A stretch of 36,743 bases of DNA from Verrucomicrobiota bacterium. GTDB taxonomy: Bacteria > Verrucomicrobiota > Verrucomicrobiia > Limisphaerales > UBA11358. The notes under the pieces are model-generated. The model was not told where the DNA came from and ran no database searches. It saw only the letters and a list, made by a program, of their open reading frames with translations. The stretch spans positions 1-36,743 of the forward strand of contig JAGWMQ010000001.1 of the NCBI GenBank assembly GCA_028873125.1, written 5' to 3'. This document shows, piece by piece, positions 8,435-17,400 of the stretch. The position numbers and the translations under genes are program-made. The number at the start of each line of letters is the position of its first letter. The first letter of the stretch is position 1.

Positions 8435-9682
8435 TTAATAACCCTTTCGATGAATGTGGATGTTTTGCATCAGGCCCACGGCGATCCACGAGCCGAGCAC
8501 CGAAGACCCGCCGTAGGAAAGCAGGGGCAACGGCACGCCCGTCACGGGCATGATGCGGATGTTCATTCCGATGTTGATGAAGACGTGGCTGAAGAGGAGC
8601 GTCACCACGCCCACGGCCACGAGTTTGCCCAGGCGGTCGCGCGCCCGGCCGGCGATTCTCAACCCGGTGAAGAGAACCACCGCATACAGCGTGAGCACGA
8701 TCACGCTGCCGACGAACCCTTCCTCCTCGGCAATCACCGAGAAGATGAAGTCATTGTGCGCCACCGCGCGCGGCAGGTAACCGTATCTGTTCTGCGTTCC
8801 CTGCCGCCAGCCTTTCCCCATCAGCCCACCGGAGCCGACGGAGATCAGCGCCTGCCGGACGTTGTATTCATCGTCCAGTTGCTGCTGGCGCAGGCGTTGC
8901 AAATCCGCCGGCGTGGCGTTCGGCGGCGCAAAATCCGTGTAGTCCCGTCCAAAATAAACCAGCAGCCGGTCGCGCTGATAGGATTCGACGGGGATCTGCC
9001 ACCAGCCCGGCGGCGCGAACAGCACGTCGGCCAGGAACAACGCCGCCAACACGCCCACCACTCCCGCCAGCTTCAGCAGATAGCGCTTTGGTGTTCCGGC
9101 CACGAACATCATGACCAGCCCCGTCGGCAGCAAGACCAGCGCCGAACCCAAATCCGGTTCCTTCAAAATCAGCGTGAAGGGCAACAGCAGCAGTCCAATG
9201 CCCTTCCAGAAGGCCGCCGGCGAACGCAATTCGTCCGACGGCCGGCTCAGAAAATTGGCCAGGGCGAGGATGAAGGCGAGCTTGGCGAATTCGCTGGGCT
9301 GAAACTGAAACGGCCCCAGATCAATCCAGCGCCGCGCGCCGAAGCGAACCGTGCCGAGGCCCGGAACCAGCACGACGACCAGGAAGAAGATCGCCGCCCA
9401 ATAGGCGACCACCGACCATCGCGCCAGCACGTGATAGTCCATGGCGCACACGACCGCGCCCGCGCCGACGCCCAGCGCATACCAGACGATTTGCTTGAAC
9501 CAACTCTGATCGAACCACGGCAGATCGGCGACGGCCGGATTTGCGGCGGTGGCGCTGTACACAAACAGCGTGCCGATAACCATCAGTCCGGCCAGCGCGG
9601 CCAGTTGCAGCCGGTCCAGAGGGCTCATGTGCGCATGGATGGAGGCGTCAACCATGGGAATCGTTTCGATGGTGCGTTTCAT
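8435..9682 (-). CDS. rodA: Rod-shape SEDS glycosyltransferase RodA
   Basis: RodA polymerises lipid II glycan strands for lateral wall growth, working with PBP2 in the inner membrane. The ~10-helix SEDS fold is visible, with FGARRWIDLGPFQFQPSEFA, IAEEEGFVGS and the C-terminal PLLSYGGSSVLGSWIAVGLM. At 415 residues it carries a large periplasmic loop (around DVLFAPPGWWQIPVESYQRD). The start is uncertain: ATG at 9682 overlaps the mrdA stop by 35 bases, while ATG at 9655 would overlap by 8 (ATGGTTGA). Neither has a clear ribosome-binding site. Overlap with mrdA implies translational coupling. Confidence 0.93.
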   Translation of the reverse strand: MKRTIETIPMVDASIHAHMSPLDRLQLAALAGLMVIGTLFVYSATAANPAVADLPWFDQSWFKQIVWYALGVGAGAVVCAMDYHVLARWSVVAYWAAIFFLVVVLVPGLGTVRFGARRWIDLGPFQFQPSEFAKLAFILALANFLSRPSDELRSPAAFWKGIGLLLLPFTLILKEPDLGSALVLLPTGLVMMFVAGTPKRYLLKLAGVVGVLAALFLADVLFAPPGWWQIPVESYQRDRLLVYFGRDYTDFAPPNATPADLQRLRQQQLDDEYNVRQALISVGSGGLMGKGWRQGTQNRYGYLPRAVAHNDFIFSVIAEEEGFVGSVIVLTLYAVVLFTGLRIAGRARDRLGKLVAVGVVTLLFSHVFINIGMNIRIMPVTGVPLPLLSYGGSSVLGSWIAVGLMQNIHIHRKGY

Positions 9683-11645
9683 CCCGCGCCGTTTGCGGCA
9701 ATGCGGCCCTTTCTTCCTTCAAAATCGCCTCATAAACGTCGTGCGCAATCGGCGCGCAGGTGGTCCCCCCGAAGGTGCCGTTTTCGACCATGACCACCAC
9801 CGCGTAACGCGGATGCTCGTAAGGCGCAAAGGAGGCGAACCAGGTGGTGCGGCCAATCTCCTGATTGTGCTCGTTCATGATCTGCGCCGTGCCGGTCTTG
9901 CCGCAAATGTGCAGGCCCGGCACGGCCGCCGCGTGCCCGGTGCCTTCGGGGTCCTCGGTCTCGGCGAGCATCGCGTCGCGCAACAGTTCCAAGTCACGGG
10001 ACGGCGCCTTCAACCGGTCGCGCACCACACCAACGGGAAAAACGCTGGCAGGCCCGCCCCGGTCTGGGTCCTGCGGCTCAATGCGGGCGACCAGCCGCGG
10101 CCAAAGCACGGTGCCGCCGTTGGCGATGGCCGCATAGACGACGGCCATCTGCATCGGCGTGACGGCGATGTCCCCCTGCCCAATGGACAGGTTGGCCGTG
10201 TCGCCCGGCCGCCAGGAGGCGCGGCGCACGATATTGACGGTTGGGAAAATGCCGGCCGTTTCCTGGCGCGTCGGCAAGCCGGTGCGCTCCCCCAAATGAA
10301 ATTCTTTCCCCACCCGGGCAATGTTGGCGGCCCCGGCGTGCAGACCGATGGTGACGAAATAGGTGTTGCTGGAGTGGATGATGGCGCGCCGGAGATTGTA
10401 TTGGCCCGGCGCGGCCAAATCCCGGATGCGCCGCCGCCCCACGTAGACATACCCCGGATTGTCCACCAGGGCCTCGGGATCCAGGCCGGCTTCGAGGGCG
10501 GCCAACGCGACGACCGGCTTGAAGATCGAGCCGGGGGCGTAATTTTGCTGCGTGGCCCGGTTGATTTGCGGCCGCAATTTCGGGTCGTTCAGGTACGCGG
10601 GACTGTTGGAATGATAAATCGGGTTGATCACAGGCGACGAGACCATCGCCAGCACGTCCCCGCTCCGCACGTCCATGACGACGATCGCCCCGCGCGCGTC
10701 GGCACCCAGATGCCGCGCCAGCGACTCCTCCGCCGCGCGTTGGAGGTCCAGGTCCAGCGTCAGCACCACGTTGTGACCGGGTTCGGGCGGCACCAGGACC
10801 GTTTCGGACTGGCGGTAGCCGAGGTTGTTGACCAGGACCTCCGCGGCGCCGGCGCGCCCGCGCAGCTCCTTGTCGAACCCGGCTTCGACGCCCACGACAC
10901 CGCGGTAGTCGGGCAGGCGGTAGTTGAAAAAGGCAAACTCGCCTTCCGCCGAACTGTCGTCCTCACGCAAATAGCCCAGCACGTGCGCCGCCGTCGTGCC
11001 CTGCGGATAAACGCGCTCGGACAACACTTCCAGGTCGGCGCCCAGGTTGCCGGGATCGCGTTCCTCGAACCGGGCCATTTGCGCCGGGTCGAGATTTTCC
11101 ATGATCGGATACGGCAGCGCGCGCCGCTGCTCGTAGGCGCGTTCAAAGTCCTGCGTGTTCAGCGTCAGCGGCCGGCCCAATTCCTGTCCGACGCGCGCCG
11201 CCACCGCGCCCGCCACTGCGCAGCGGGCCTGCCAGGTGAGGGCGTCCATCTGGCTTTGGGCCAATCGCACGCGCTGGGTGACCACCGACGGGGCGCCCAG
11301 CCACAATTCCCAGAACGGCGCGGCGCGGGTCACGATTCTCACCGGCCGCAACCGCGCGTACTCCTCCCGGAACTGGTCGCGCAGGTCGTCCAGATAGAGG
11401 CTCACGTCGTAGCAAGGACGGTCTTCGGCCAGCACGCGGCCCTTCCGGTCCAGGATTTTGCCGCGGATGGCGGGAATCCGGATGGTGCGATACGACTGGG
11501 TTTCCAAATGGCTTTGGTATTCCCGCGCCGAGACGACCTGGACCCACCACAGCCCGGCCAGCAACCAGAGAAGGCCGCCCGCCAGCACAATCGCCACCGC
11601 GCGAAGCTGCGGGTCGTTCTTCTTCAGTTCGTCGAAAATGAGCAT
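9648..11645 (-). CDS. mrdA: Penicillin-binding protein 2 (elongation transpeptidase)
   Basis: A monofunctional class B transpeptidase that crosslinks peptidoglycan in the elongasome. About 665 residues: an N-terminal anchor helix (AVAIVLAGGLLWLLAGLWWV), a dimerisation/pedestal domain with IPAIRGKILDRKGRVLAEDR, then the transpeptidase domain. The active-site motifs are all present: SxxK as APGSIFKPV, SxN as HSSNTYF, and KTG as CGKTGTAQIM. The open frame extends upstream to 11831, but the ATG at 11645 is chosen because TTAGGA lies just before it, the family begins at this hydrophobic anchor, and the longer form would overlap mreD. Confidence 0.95.
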   Translation of the reverse strand: MLIFDELKKNDPQLRAVAIVLAGGLLWLLAGLWWVQVVSAREYQSHLETQSYRTIRIPAIRGKILDRKGRVLAEDRPCYDVSLYLDDLRDQFREEYARLRPVRIVTRAAPFWELWLGAPSVVTQRVRLAQSQMDALTWQARCAVAGAVAARVGQELGRPLTLNTQDFERAYEQRRALPYPIMENLDPAQMARFEERDPGNLGADLEVLSERVYPQGTTAAHVLGYLREDDSSAEGEFAFFNYRLPDYRGVVGVEAGFDKELRGRAGAAEVLVNNLGYRQSETVLVPPEPGHNVVLTLDLDLQRAAEESLARHLGADARGAIVVMDVRSGDVLAMVSSPVINPIYHSNSPAYLNDPKLRPQINRATQQNYAPGSIFKPVVALAALEAGLDPEALVDNPGYVYVGRRRIRDLAAPGQYNLRRAIIHSSNTYFVTIGLHAGAANIARVGKEFHLGERTGLPTRQETAGIFPTVNIVRRASWRPGDTANLSIGQGDIAVTPMQMAVVYAAIANGGTVLWPRLVARIEPQDPDRGGPASVFPVGVVRDRLKAPSRDLELLRDAMLAETEDPEGTGHAAAVPGLHICGKTGTAQIMNEHNQEIGRTTWFASFAPYEHPRYAVVVMVENGTFGGTTCAPIAHDVYEAILKEERAALPQTARDETHHRNDSHG

Positions 11646-11733
11646 CTCAATTCCTAACGCCCAGGCCCCCGGGCGGAGCCGGAGACAATGGTTTTGCGCT
11701 GCCGCTTCGTTTTCCGGCGTGTGGGCATCGAAT

Positions 11734-12285
11734 TCATTTCCTGCCGCGCAAAATTTCGCGGTCCGGGCGGAACGTGGTCTCGGATCGCCGCTGATACCCC
11801 AGTGCGTGATGGCACCAGTCGAACAGTCCAAAAATCACCGGTGTGGCGACGGCGCCGCCGGCGGTCATCACGAGCCATTGCCAGAGCGACCCCCAGCCCA
11901 GGAGCGGTTGCTGGCCGCCCGTCAGCAACAGCAAGACCGTCAGGAGCGGCGCCGCGGCGCTGGCGGCGGCGCCCAGAACGATCTGGGCGAAGGGCATGTC
12001 ACGCAAAATCAAATCGCGCCGGAAAAAAACCAGAAAACCCACGGCGAACAACGGCAGGATGCTCACGCCCAGCGGATTGGCCGACAGGGAGTCGAACCAG
12101 GACCCGCCCACCACCGCCAGCAACGAGACGGTCGCGATGTCCGCGTTCAGCGCGGCATAGACCGTCAGCGCGGGCAGCAGGTCCACCTGCGCGCCGAGCC
12201 AGTGGCGCGGCAGTGAAAACACGGCTTCACCAAACACCGCCAGAAAGGCGCCGGCGAGGATCAAAATTGAATTAAACAGGTTCAT
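11734..12285 (-). CDS. mreD: Rod shape-determining protein MreD
   Basis: A small inner-membrane elongasome protein of about 183 residues and 5-6 helices, linking MreC to PBP2/RodA. It is recognised by size, hydrophobic profile (LPALTVYAALNADIATVSLL, GWGSLWQWLVMTAGGAVATP) and its place between mreC and mrdA. The frame stays open to 12417, but the residues upstream are charged and atypical, so the ATG at 12285 (MNLFNSILIL) is taken as the start. MreD is poorly conserved, so synteny carries much of the call. Confidence 0.88.
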   Translation of the reverse strand: MNLFNSILILAGAFLAVFGEAVFSLPRHWLGAQVDLLPALTVYAALNADIATVSLLAVVGGSWFDSLSANPLGVSILPLFAVGFLVFFRRDLILRDMPFAQIVLGAAASAAAPLLTVLLLLTGGQQPLLGWGSLWQWLVMTAGGAVATPVIFGLFDWCHHALGYQRRSETTFRPDREILRGRK

Positions 12286-12379
12286 GGCCCCGGAAACATC
12301 CGAAAGCCCACGCGCCGGCGCGCGGTCGCCTCGCCAGGGACTCCAGGTTTCATCGCACGTGCGGGATGTTTTTTCATGT

Positions 12380-13183
12380 TCACGGAAACAAGACCCAGAC
12401 GTCTCGCAGCGCGCCAAGGTTGGGCGAAAGTTTCACGCGCGCCTCGGTGTAAAGGCCGAATTCGACCGGACGCGAGTCCACAACCAGGCCGATGGGAATG
12501 CCCGCCGGATAAACACCCCCCAGTCCGCTGGTGAAAATCTCCTCGCCGGGTTTCAAATCCGCTCCGCCCGAAACGTAGGTCAGCGTGACCAGCGAATTGT
12601 CCAGCGGCCCCCCCGCGACGACGATGCCCATGTCGTGCGCCGGGTCGTTCACGCGCGCCGAGACGCGGCAATGCGGGTCACCCAGCAGCTCCACCTGGGC
12701 GCGCGCGTAGGCGACGGAGGCCACCCGGCCGACGAGGCCCTGGGGGGTCAGCACGGGCAGGTTTTCACGCAGGCCGTCGCGGCTGCCGAGGTCAATTTGC
12801 ACGGTGCGCCACCAGTTGGCCGGGTCACGCATGACGACGTGGGCCAGTTTCATCCGCCACGGCGCCCGCTTTTGCCAGCCCAGTTCCGCGCGCAGCCGGT
12901 CGTTTTCGCGCGCGACGGCGGCGGCCTGCTGGGCCTGGATTTCCAATTGTTCGTTTTCCCGGCGGAGGGCCTGGATTTGCCGGAGCAATTCGCGCCGGGG
13001 CAGCAGGGCGTCGGCCGCGGCGGCCGGCAATTGTTGGGCGGCGCCGGCCAGCCCGAAGAGGGGCAGAAAGAGCCCGCCGATGGCGAGTTTGAGCCGGGCG
13101 CTGGCGTCGCGCGGCAGGCTGAACAAAATCAGCGTGGCCAGCGTCACGGCGCCCAGGGCGATATACTGTTGTTGCTTGAACAT
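12380..13183 (-). CDS. mreC: Rod shape-determining protein MreC
   Basis: A periplasmic scaffold of the elongasome, 267 residues. It has an N-terminal signal-anchor (IALGAVTLATLILFSLP), a second hydrophobic stretch, a coiled coil around residues 65-100 (ELLRQIQALRRENEQLEIQA), and the two beta-barrel domains typical of MreC (GLVGRVASVAYARAQVELLG; VSGGADLKPGEEIFTSGLGG). It begins 47 bases after the mreB stop; the gap to mreD is 94 bases. Confidence 0.94.
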   Translation of the reverse strand: MFKQQQYIALGAVTLATLILFSLPRDASARLKLAIGGLFLPLFGLAGAAQQLPAAAADALLPRRELLRQIQALRRENEQLEIQAQQAAAVARENDRLRAELGWQKRAPWRMKLAHVVMRDPANWWRTVQIDLGSRDGLRENLPVLTPQGLVGRVASVAYARAQVELLGDPHCRVSARVNDPAHDMGIVVAGGPLDNSLVTLTYVSGGADLKPGEEIFTSGLGGVYPAGIPIGLVVDSRPVEFGLYTEARVKLSPNLGALRDVWVLFP

Positions 13184-13230
13184 TCCTGCCCCCGAACGAT
13201 CCGGGGTTGCAGGCGAACGCAGGCGGAAGG

Positions 13231-14259
13231 CTAATACTTCGCGTTGGTCGCGACGCGCTTGAGGAATTCGATTTCCTGCAAGACGCGTCCCGTCCCCTCG
13301 GCCACGGCGCTCATCGGGTCGTCGGCCAGATGGACCGGCAGGCCGGTCTCCTCGGCCACGAGCCGGTCAATGCCGCGCAGGAGCGAGCCGCCGCCGGCCA
13401 TGACCAGGCCGCGATCCACCAGGTCGGCCGCCAGTTCGGGGGGACAGCGCTCCAGCGTCAGGCGGACGGACTCCAAAATGCTCGAGAGCGGTTCCTGCAA
13501 GGCTTCGCGAACTTCCTCGGAACGGATGGTCAGGGTCTTGGGCAGGCCCGAACTCAGGTCGCGGCCTTTGACGTCCATGGTCAATTCCTGTTCCAGTGGA
13601 AAGGCGGAGCCGATGCGGATTTTGATCTCTTCCGCGGTGCGTTCACCTATCATCATATTATAGGCGCGTTTCATGTGCGCAATGATCGTCTCGTCAAATT
13701 CGTCCCCGCCCACCCGCAGGCTGCGGCTGAAGACGATGCCGGCCAGGGAGATGATGGCGATCTCGCACGTTCCCCCGCCGATGTCCACGATCATGTTGCC
13801 GGCCGGTTCATGCACCGGCAGACCGACGCCGATGGCCGAGGCCATGGGCTGTTCGATCAGATACACCTCGCGCGCGCCGGCGTGCGTGGCGGAATCCTTG
13901 ACGGCCCGTTTTTCCACCTCGGTGATACCGGAGGGAATGGCCACGACGACACGCGGGGCGATCAATTTGCGGTGATGCACCCGCTGGATGAAATGCCGCA
14001 GCATGGCCTCGGTGATTTCGAAGTCGGCGATCACGCCGTCTTTCATCGGGCGGATGGCGACGATGTTGCCGGGCGTGCGGCCCAGCATGCGCTTGGCCTC
14101 GTCACCGACGGCCAGCACGTTGGTCGTGCCGGACTGAATGGCCACGACCGAGGGTTCACGCAGGACTATTCCGCGGTCCCGCACATAAACGAGGGAGTTG
14201 GCCGTGCCGAGGTCTATTCCAATGTCGTTGGAAAACAGGCTTTTTAGTTGCGCAAACAT
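13231..14259 (-). CDS. mreB: Actin-like rod shape-determining protein MreB
   Basis: A bacterial actin that forms membrane-bound filaments guiding wall synthesis. At 342 residues it is of normal length. The ATPase motifs are intact: phosphate-1 GIDLGTANSLVYV, connect-1 region ATHAGAREVYLIEQPMASAI, phosphate-2 VDIGGGTCEIAIISLAG, and adenosine motif MAGGGSLLRGIDRLVAE. The N-terminus MFAQLKSLFSNDIG has the short amphipathic start seen in many MreB proteins. It is the first gene of the leftward block; its promoter must lie in the 160 bases shared with the divergent gene at 14420, where I could not fix a convincing -35/-10 pair. Confidence 0.97.
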   Translation of the reverse strand: MFAQLKSLFSNDIGIDLGTANSLVYVRDRGIVLREPSVVAIQSGTTNVLAVGDEAKRMLGRTPGNIVAIRPMKDGVIADFEITEAMLRHFIQRVHHRKLIAPRVVVAIPSGITEVEKRAVKDSATHAGAREVYLIEQPMASAIGVGLPVHEPAGNMIVDIGGGTCEIAIISLAGIVFSRSLRVGGDEFDETIIAHMKRAYNMMIGERTAEEIKIRIGSAFPLEQELTMDVKGRDLSSGLPKTLTIRSEEVREALQEPLSSILESVRLTLERCPPELAADLVDRGLVMAGGGSLLRGIDRLVAEETGLPVHLADDPMSAVAEGTGRVLQEIEFLKRVATNAKY

Positions 14260-14419
14260 GAATGTTGCCTAACGGCGCACAGTTAATCGGTTGCGCCTCA
14301 AAAGGTCAAGCGGCCTTTTTGGCGCGACGCCTCCGAGAACACGGATCCATCCGCCGCGCAAAAAACCGTCAAATTGAGCTTGAATTACCCTCCCATTCCC
14401 GTGGAGAATAGCCTGTCTA

Positions 14420-17400
14420 ATGACCATACCCCTTCGGAAACCCAAATCCGGAACGGTCGTTTCATTGAGCCGCGTTTTCTGGCCCGTGGCCGTCCTTCTC
14501 TGCCTGCTCCGCGACGCGCCGGCGCAAACCGTGTTTCTGGATTTCAACACGGCGGGGCAATACACGGGCAATTTCAACCCGTGGAACGACAGCAGCGGCT
14601 CCAACGGCGGCAACTACTCCTTCGCCGAAAGCCCCACCGCCGGCGTGGGCGGCGGCGGCGGCGTGAGCGTGTTTCAGAGCACGGACACAACCGCGGCCTA
14701 CAAGAGCGGCGGTTGGGATTTCTCGACGAACGGCGCGACGATCACGCTTTCCCTCCTCCTTCAGGCCAACGGGCAGGCCAGCGGCAACAAGATTCAACTG
14801 GGCGTCATGAACGTCAACGACAACGGCTTGAACAACAATGCCGGCGTGGCCTTTGAAAGTTTCCGGTTCATCCCGTCCAGCGCCACCGTCTGGTCCCTGC
14901 GCGAGCAGTATCGCACCGGAGGCGCCATGACGGAGACCCCTCTCGGCACCGTCAACGTGACCGTCGGCCGCTGGTATCAGTTTGTCGTCAGCCTTGCCAA
15001 CACCGCGGGCGCGGCGGGGAATTATTCGGCCGTCTGTGCGCTGTATGACTTTGGCGCGGACGGGCTGACGCCGGGCACGAACCTGGTCGCCTTCCCGACG
15101 CTCCGCAGCAACACCGGCCAGACGGATGTCACGATTCCCGCGGTCTGGCCGGCGTTTCGCGCGTTTCAGAACGCGGGCGTCGGCGCGTGGGACAATTTCC
15201 TGGCCTTCACCAAAAACAGCCGGCCGGTGCTGACCATTCCCTTGGCGAACACGACGGTGTTCTCCGGACAATCAGCGACCTTCAACGCGTTTGCCGAAGG
15301 CCCGGGCGCCATTGCTTACGCCTGGTTTACCAATAACGTTCTGGTGTCGGGCGCAACGGGTCCGACCTACGCCACTCCGCCGGCAGGCATTGGATTCACC
15401 AACGTGACGGTGGTGGCCAGCAATGGCAACGGCTCCGCCACCAACTCGGCCACCGTCAATGTGGTAGTCCCTGAGCCGCCCCAAATCGCCAGTTTGCCCG
15501 CGACGAACGTCCAATCCTTTTCCGCAACTCTAGGCGGCCAGGTTTTGTCCACGGGCGGTTTGACGACGACGGTGACCCTTTGCTACGGAGCCACGGATGG
15601 TGGCACCAATGCAGCCGACTGGGAGCAGTCTGTTTCGCTGGGGGCGCAATCAGGAGCCTTCTCACAAACGGTCGCGCTGGCAGCCGGCACCAACTACTTC
15701 TTCACCGTGGAAGCCTCGAACGCCGTCGGCGTCGCGTGGGCCGCCCCTTCCCGGTCCTTTGCCACATCGAACAGCGTCACCACGATCAGCTTTTTCGGCA
15801 ATGGCACCAATTGGACCCTCAACCAGTCCGGCCTCTCCTCCGCCAACATCAGCGGCAACGTCTTCCTCGGCACCGACGGCAATGGGGGCGAGGCGGTCAC
15901 CGTCTGGTATGATGGTTTGGTGAATATCAACGGCTTTGTCGCGACGTTCACCTATCAGGACGTTGGCGGTTCTCCCGGCAACGACGCGGATGGCCTCTCT
16001 TTTGACCTCCAGGAGAGCGGTCCCACCTTTCTCGGCACCGGAGGGAGCAACCTCGCCATCAACGGCCTCGTCCCCAGCGCCAACTGGGAACTGAATCTTT
16101 ATGAACCCAATGGAATCGGGATCATTTACCATACCAATGGCGCCTCCTCCGGTTATCTGCCCACCGGCGCGGTCAACGTTTCCAGCGGCGATCCCATCAA
16201 TTTCACGATCGCATACGCGCCGGGAGGCGCCGTGCAGGAAACGCTGGCCGACACCGTTACGGGCGCCAGCTTCACCACCAACTACAACGTCGGTGACATT
16301 ACCGCGCTGTTGGGAAGCAGCTTCGCCTACATCGGGTTCAGCTCCTCCGCCGGCGGTGTCGCCTCCGCGCAGACCGTCAGCAACTTTGCCTACCAGGTCG
16401 AATCCAATGGCTTTCCGCCGGCGGTGGTGACGAATCTTCCGGCCACCGGAATTCAACCCTCAACGGCAACGTTGAACGGGCAGGTGCTTTCCAGCGGCGG
16501 CTTTGCGCCGGCGATCACTTTCTACTACGGTCCGACCGATGGCGGCACGAATGCCGCGAGTTGGGCCAACCGCAGCGCGTTGGGAGTTGAGACCGGGACC
16601 TTCAGCCAGGTGATCGGCGGGTTGTCTCCCACCACGACCTATTATTACACCGTCAGCGCCTCCAATGTGGGCGGCACCTCCTGGGCCTCGCCCTCCCAAA
16701 CCTTTGCCACGACCGCAGCCACACTGCCGCAAGTGACGAATGCCCCGGCCACGGCCATCGGCGGCACTCTGGCGACCCTCAACGGAGAGGTTCTTTCAAC
16801 CGGCGGCGTGCCAACGACCGTCATTCTTTATTATGGCCTGGCGGATGGGGGCGCCAACGCCGGAACCTGGGATCACACCATCTCACTCGGACTGCAGAGC
16901 GGCGCGTATTCCGAGACCATCAACGGCTTATCCTCAAACACCCTCTACTATTTCACGGCGGAGGCCGCCAATTCGCAGGGCGCGGTCTGGGCGGCGCCGT
17001 CGCAAAAGTTCACGACCGTGGCGTCAAACCCGGTCTTCTCCGCCGTCGCGGTGTTGACCCAGCACAACGACAACAACCGTTCGGGCGACAACTTGAACGA
17101 AATCGTCCTGAATGTGGCCGACGTCAACACCAACCAGTTCGGGTTGCTTTATTCGCGCCCGGTGGACGACCAGATCTACGCGCAGCCGCTGGTCATGACC
17201 AACGTCAGCGTCCCCGGCCGGGGCACGCGCAACCTCGTCATCGTCGCCACCGTCAACGACACGGTGTATGCCTACGACGCCGACGACCCGGCCGTGACCC
17301 AACCCTATTGGACCGACAGTTTCATTGCCCCGCCGAACATCGTGCCGCCGCGCAACACGGACATGACCGGCGCCTGCGGCGGCAATTACCACGATTTCAC

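Noticed and set aside
6520-8553. 677-codon open frame on the plus strand
   Set aside because: It is antisense to rng in a GC-rich region; the translation is H/D/V-rich with no family motif, while the other strand encodes a complete RNase G/E.
7823-9793. 656-codon open frame on the plus strand
   Set aside because: Crosses both rng and rodA in antisense, with low-complexity R/H/Q-rich translation.
9549-11657. 702-codon open frame on the plus strand
   Set aside because: Antisense shadow of mrdA, whose three active-site motifs are intact on the minus strand.
14367-14396. TTGACG on the minus strand as a -35 for mreB
   Set aside because: No acceptable -10 hexamer at 16-18 bases.
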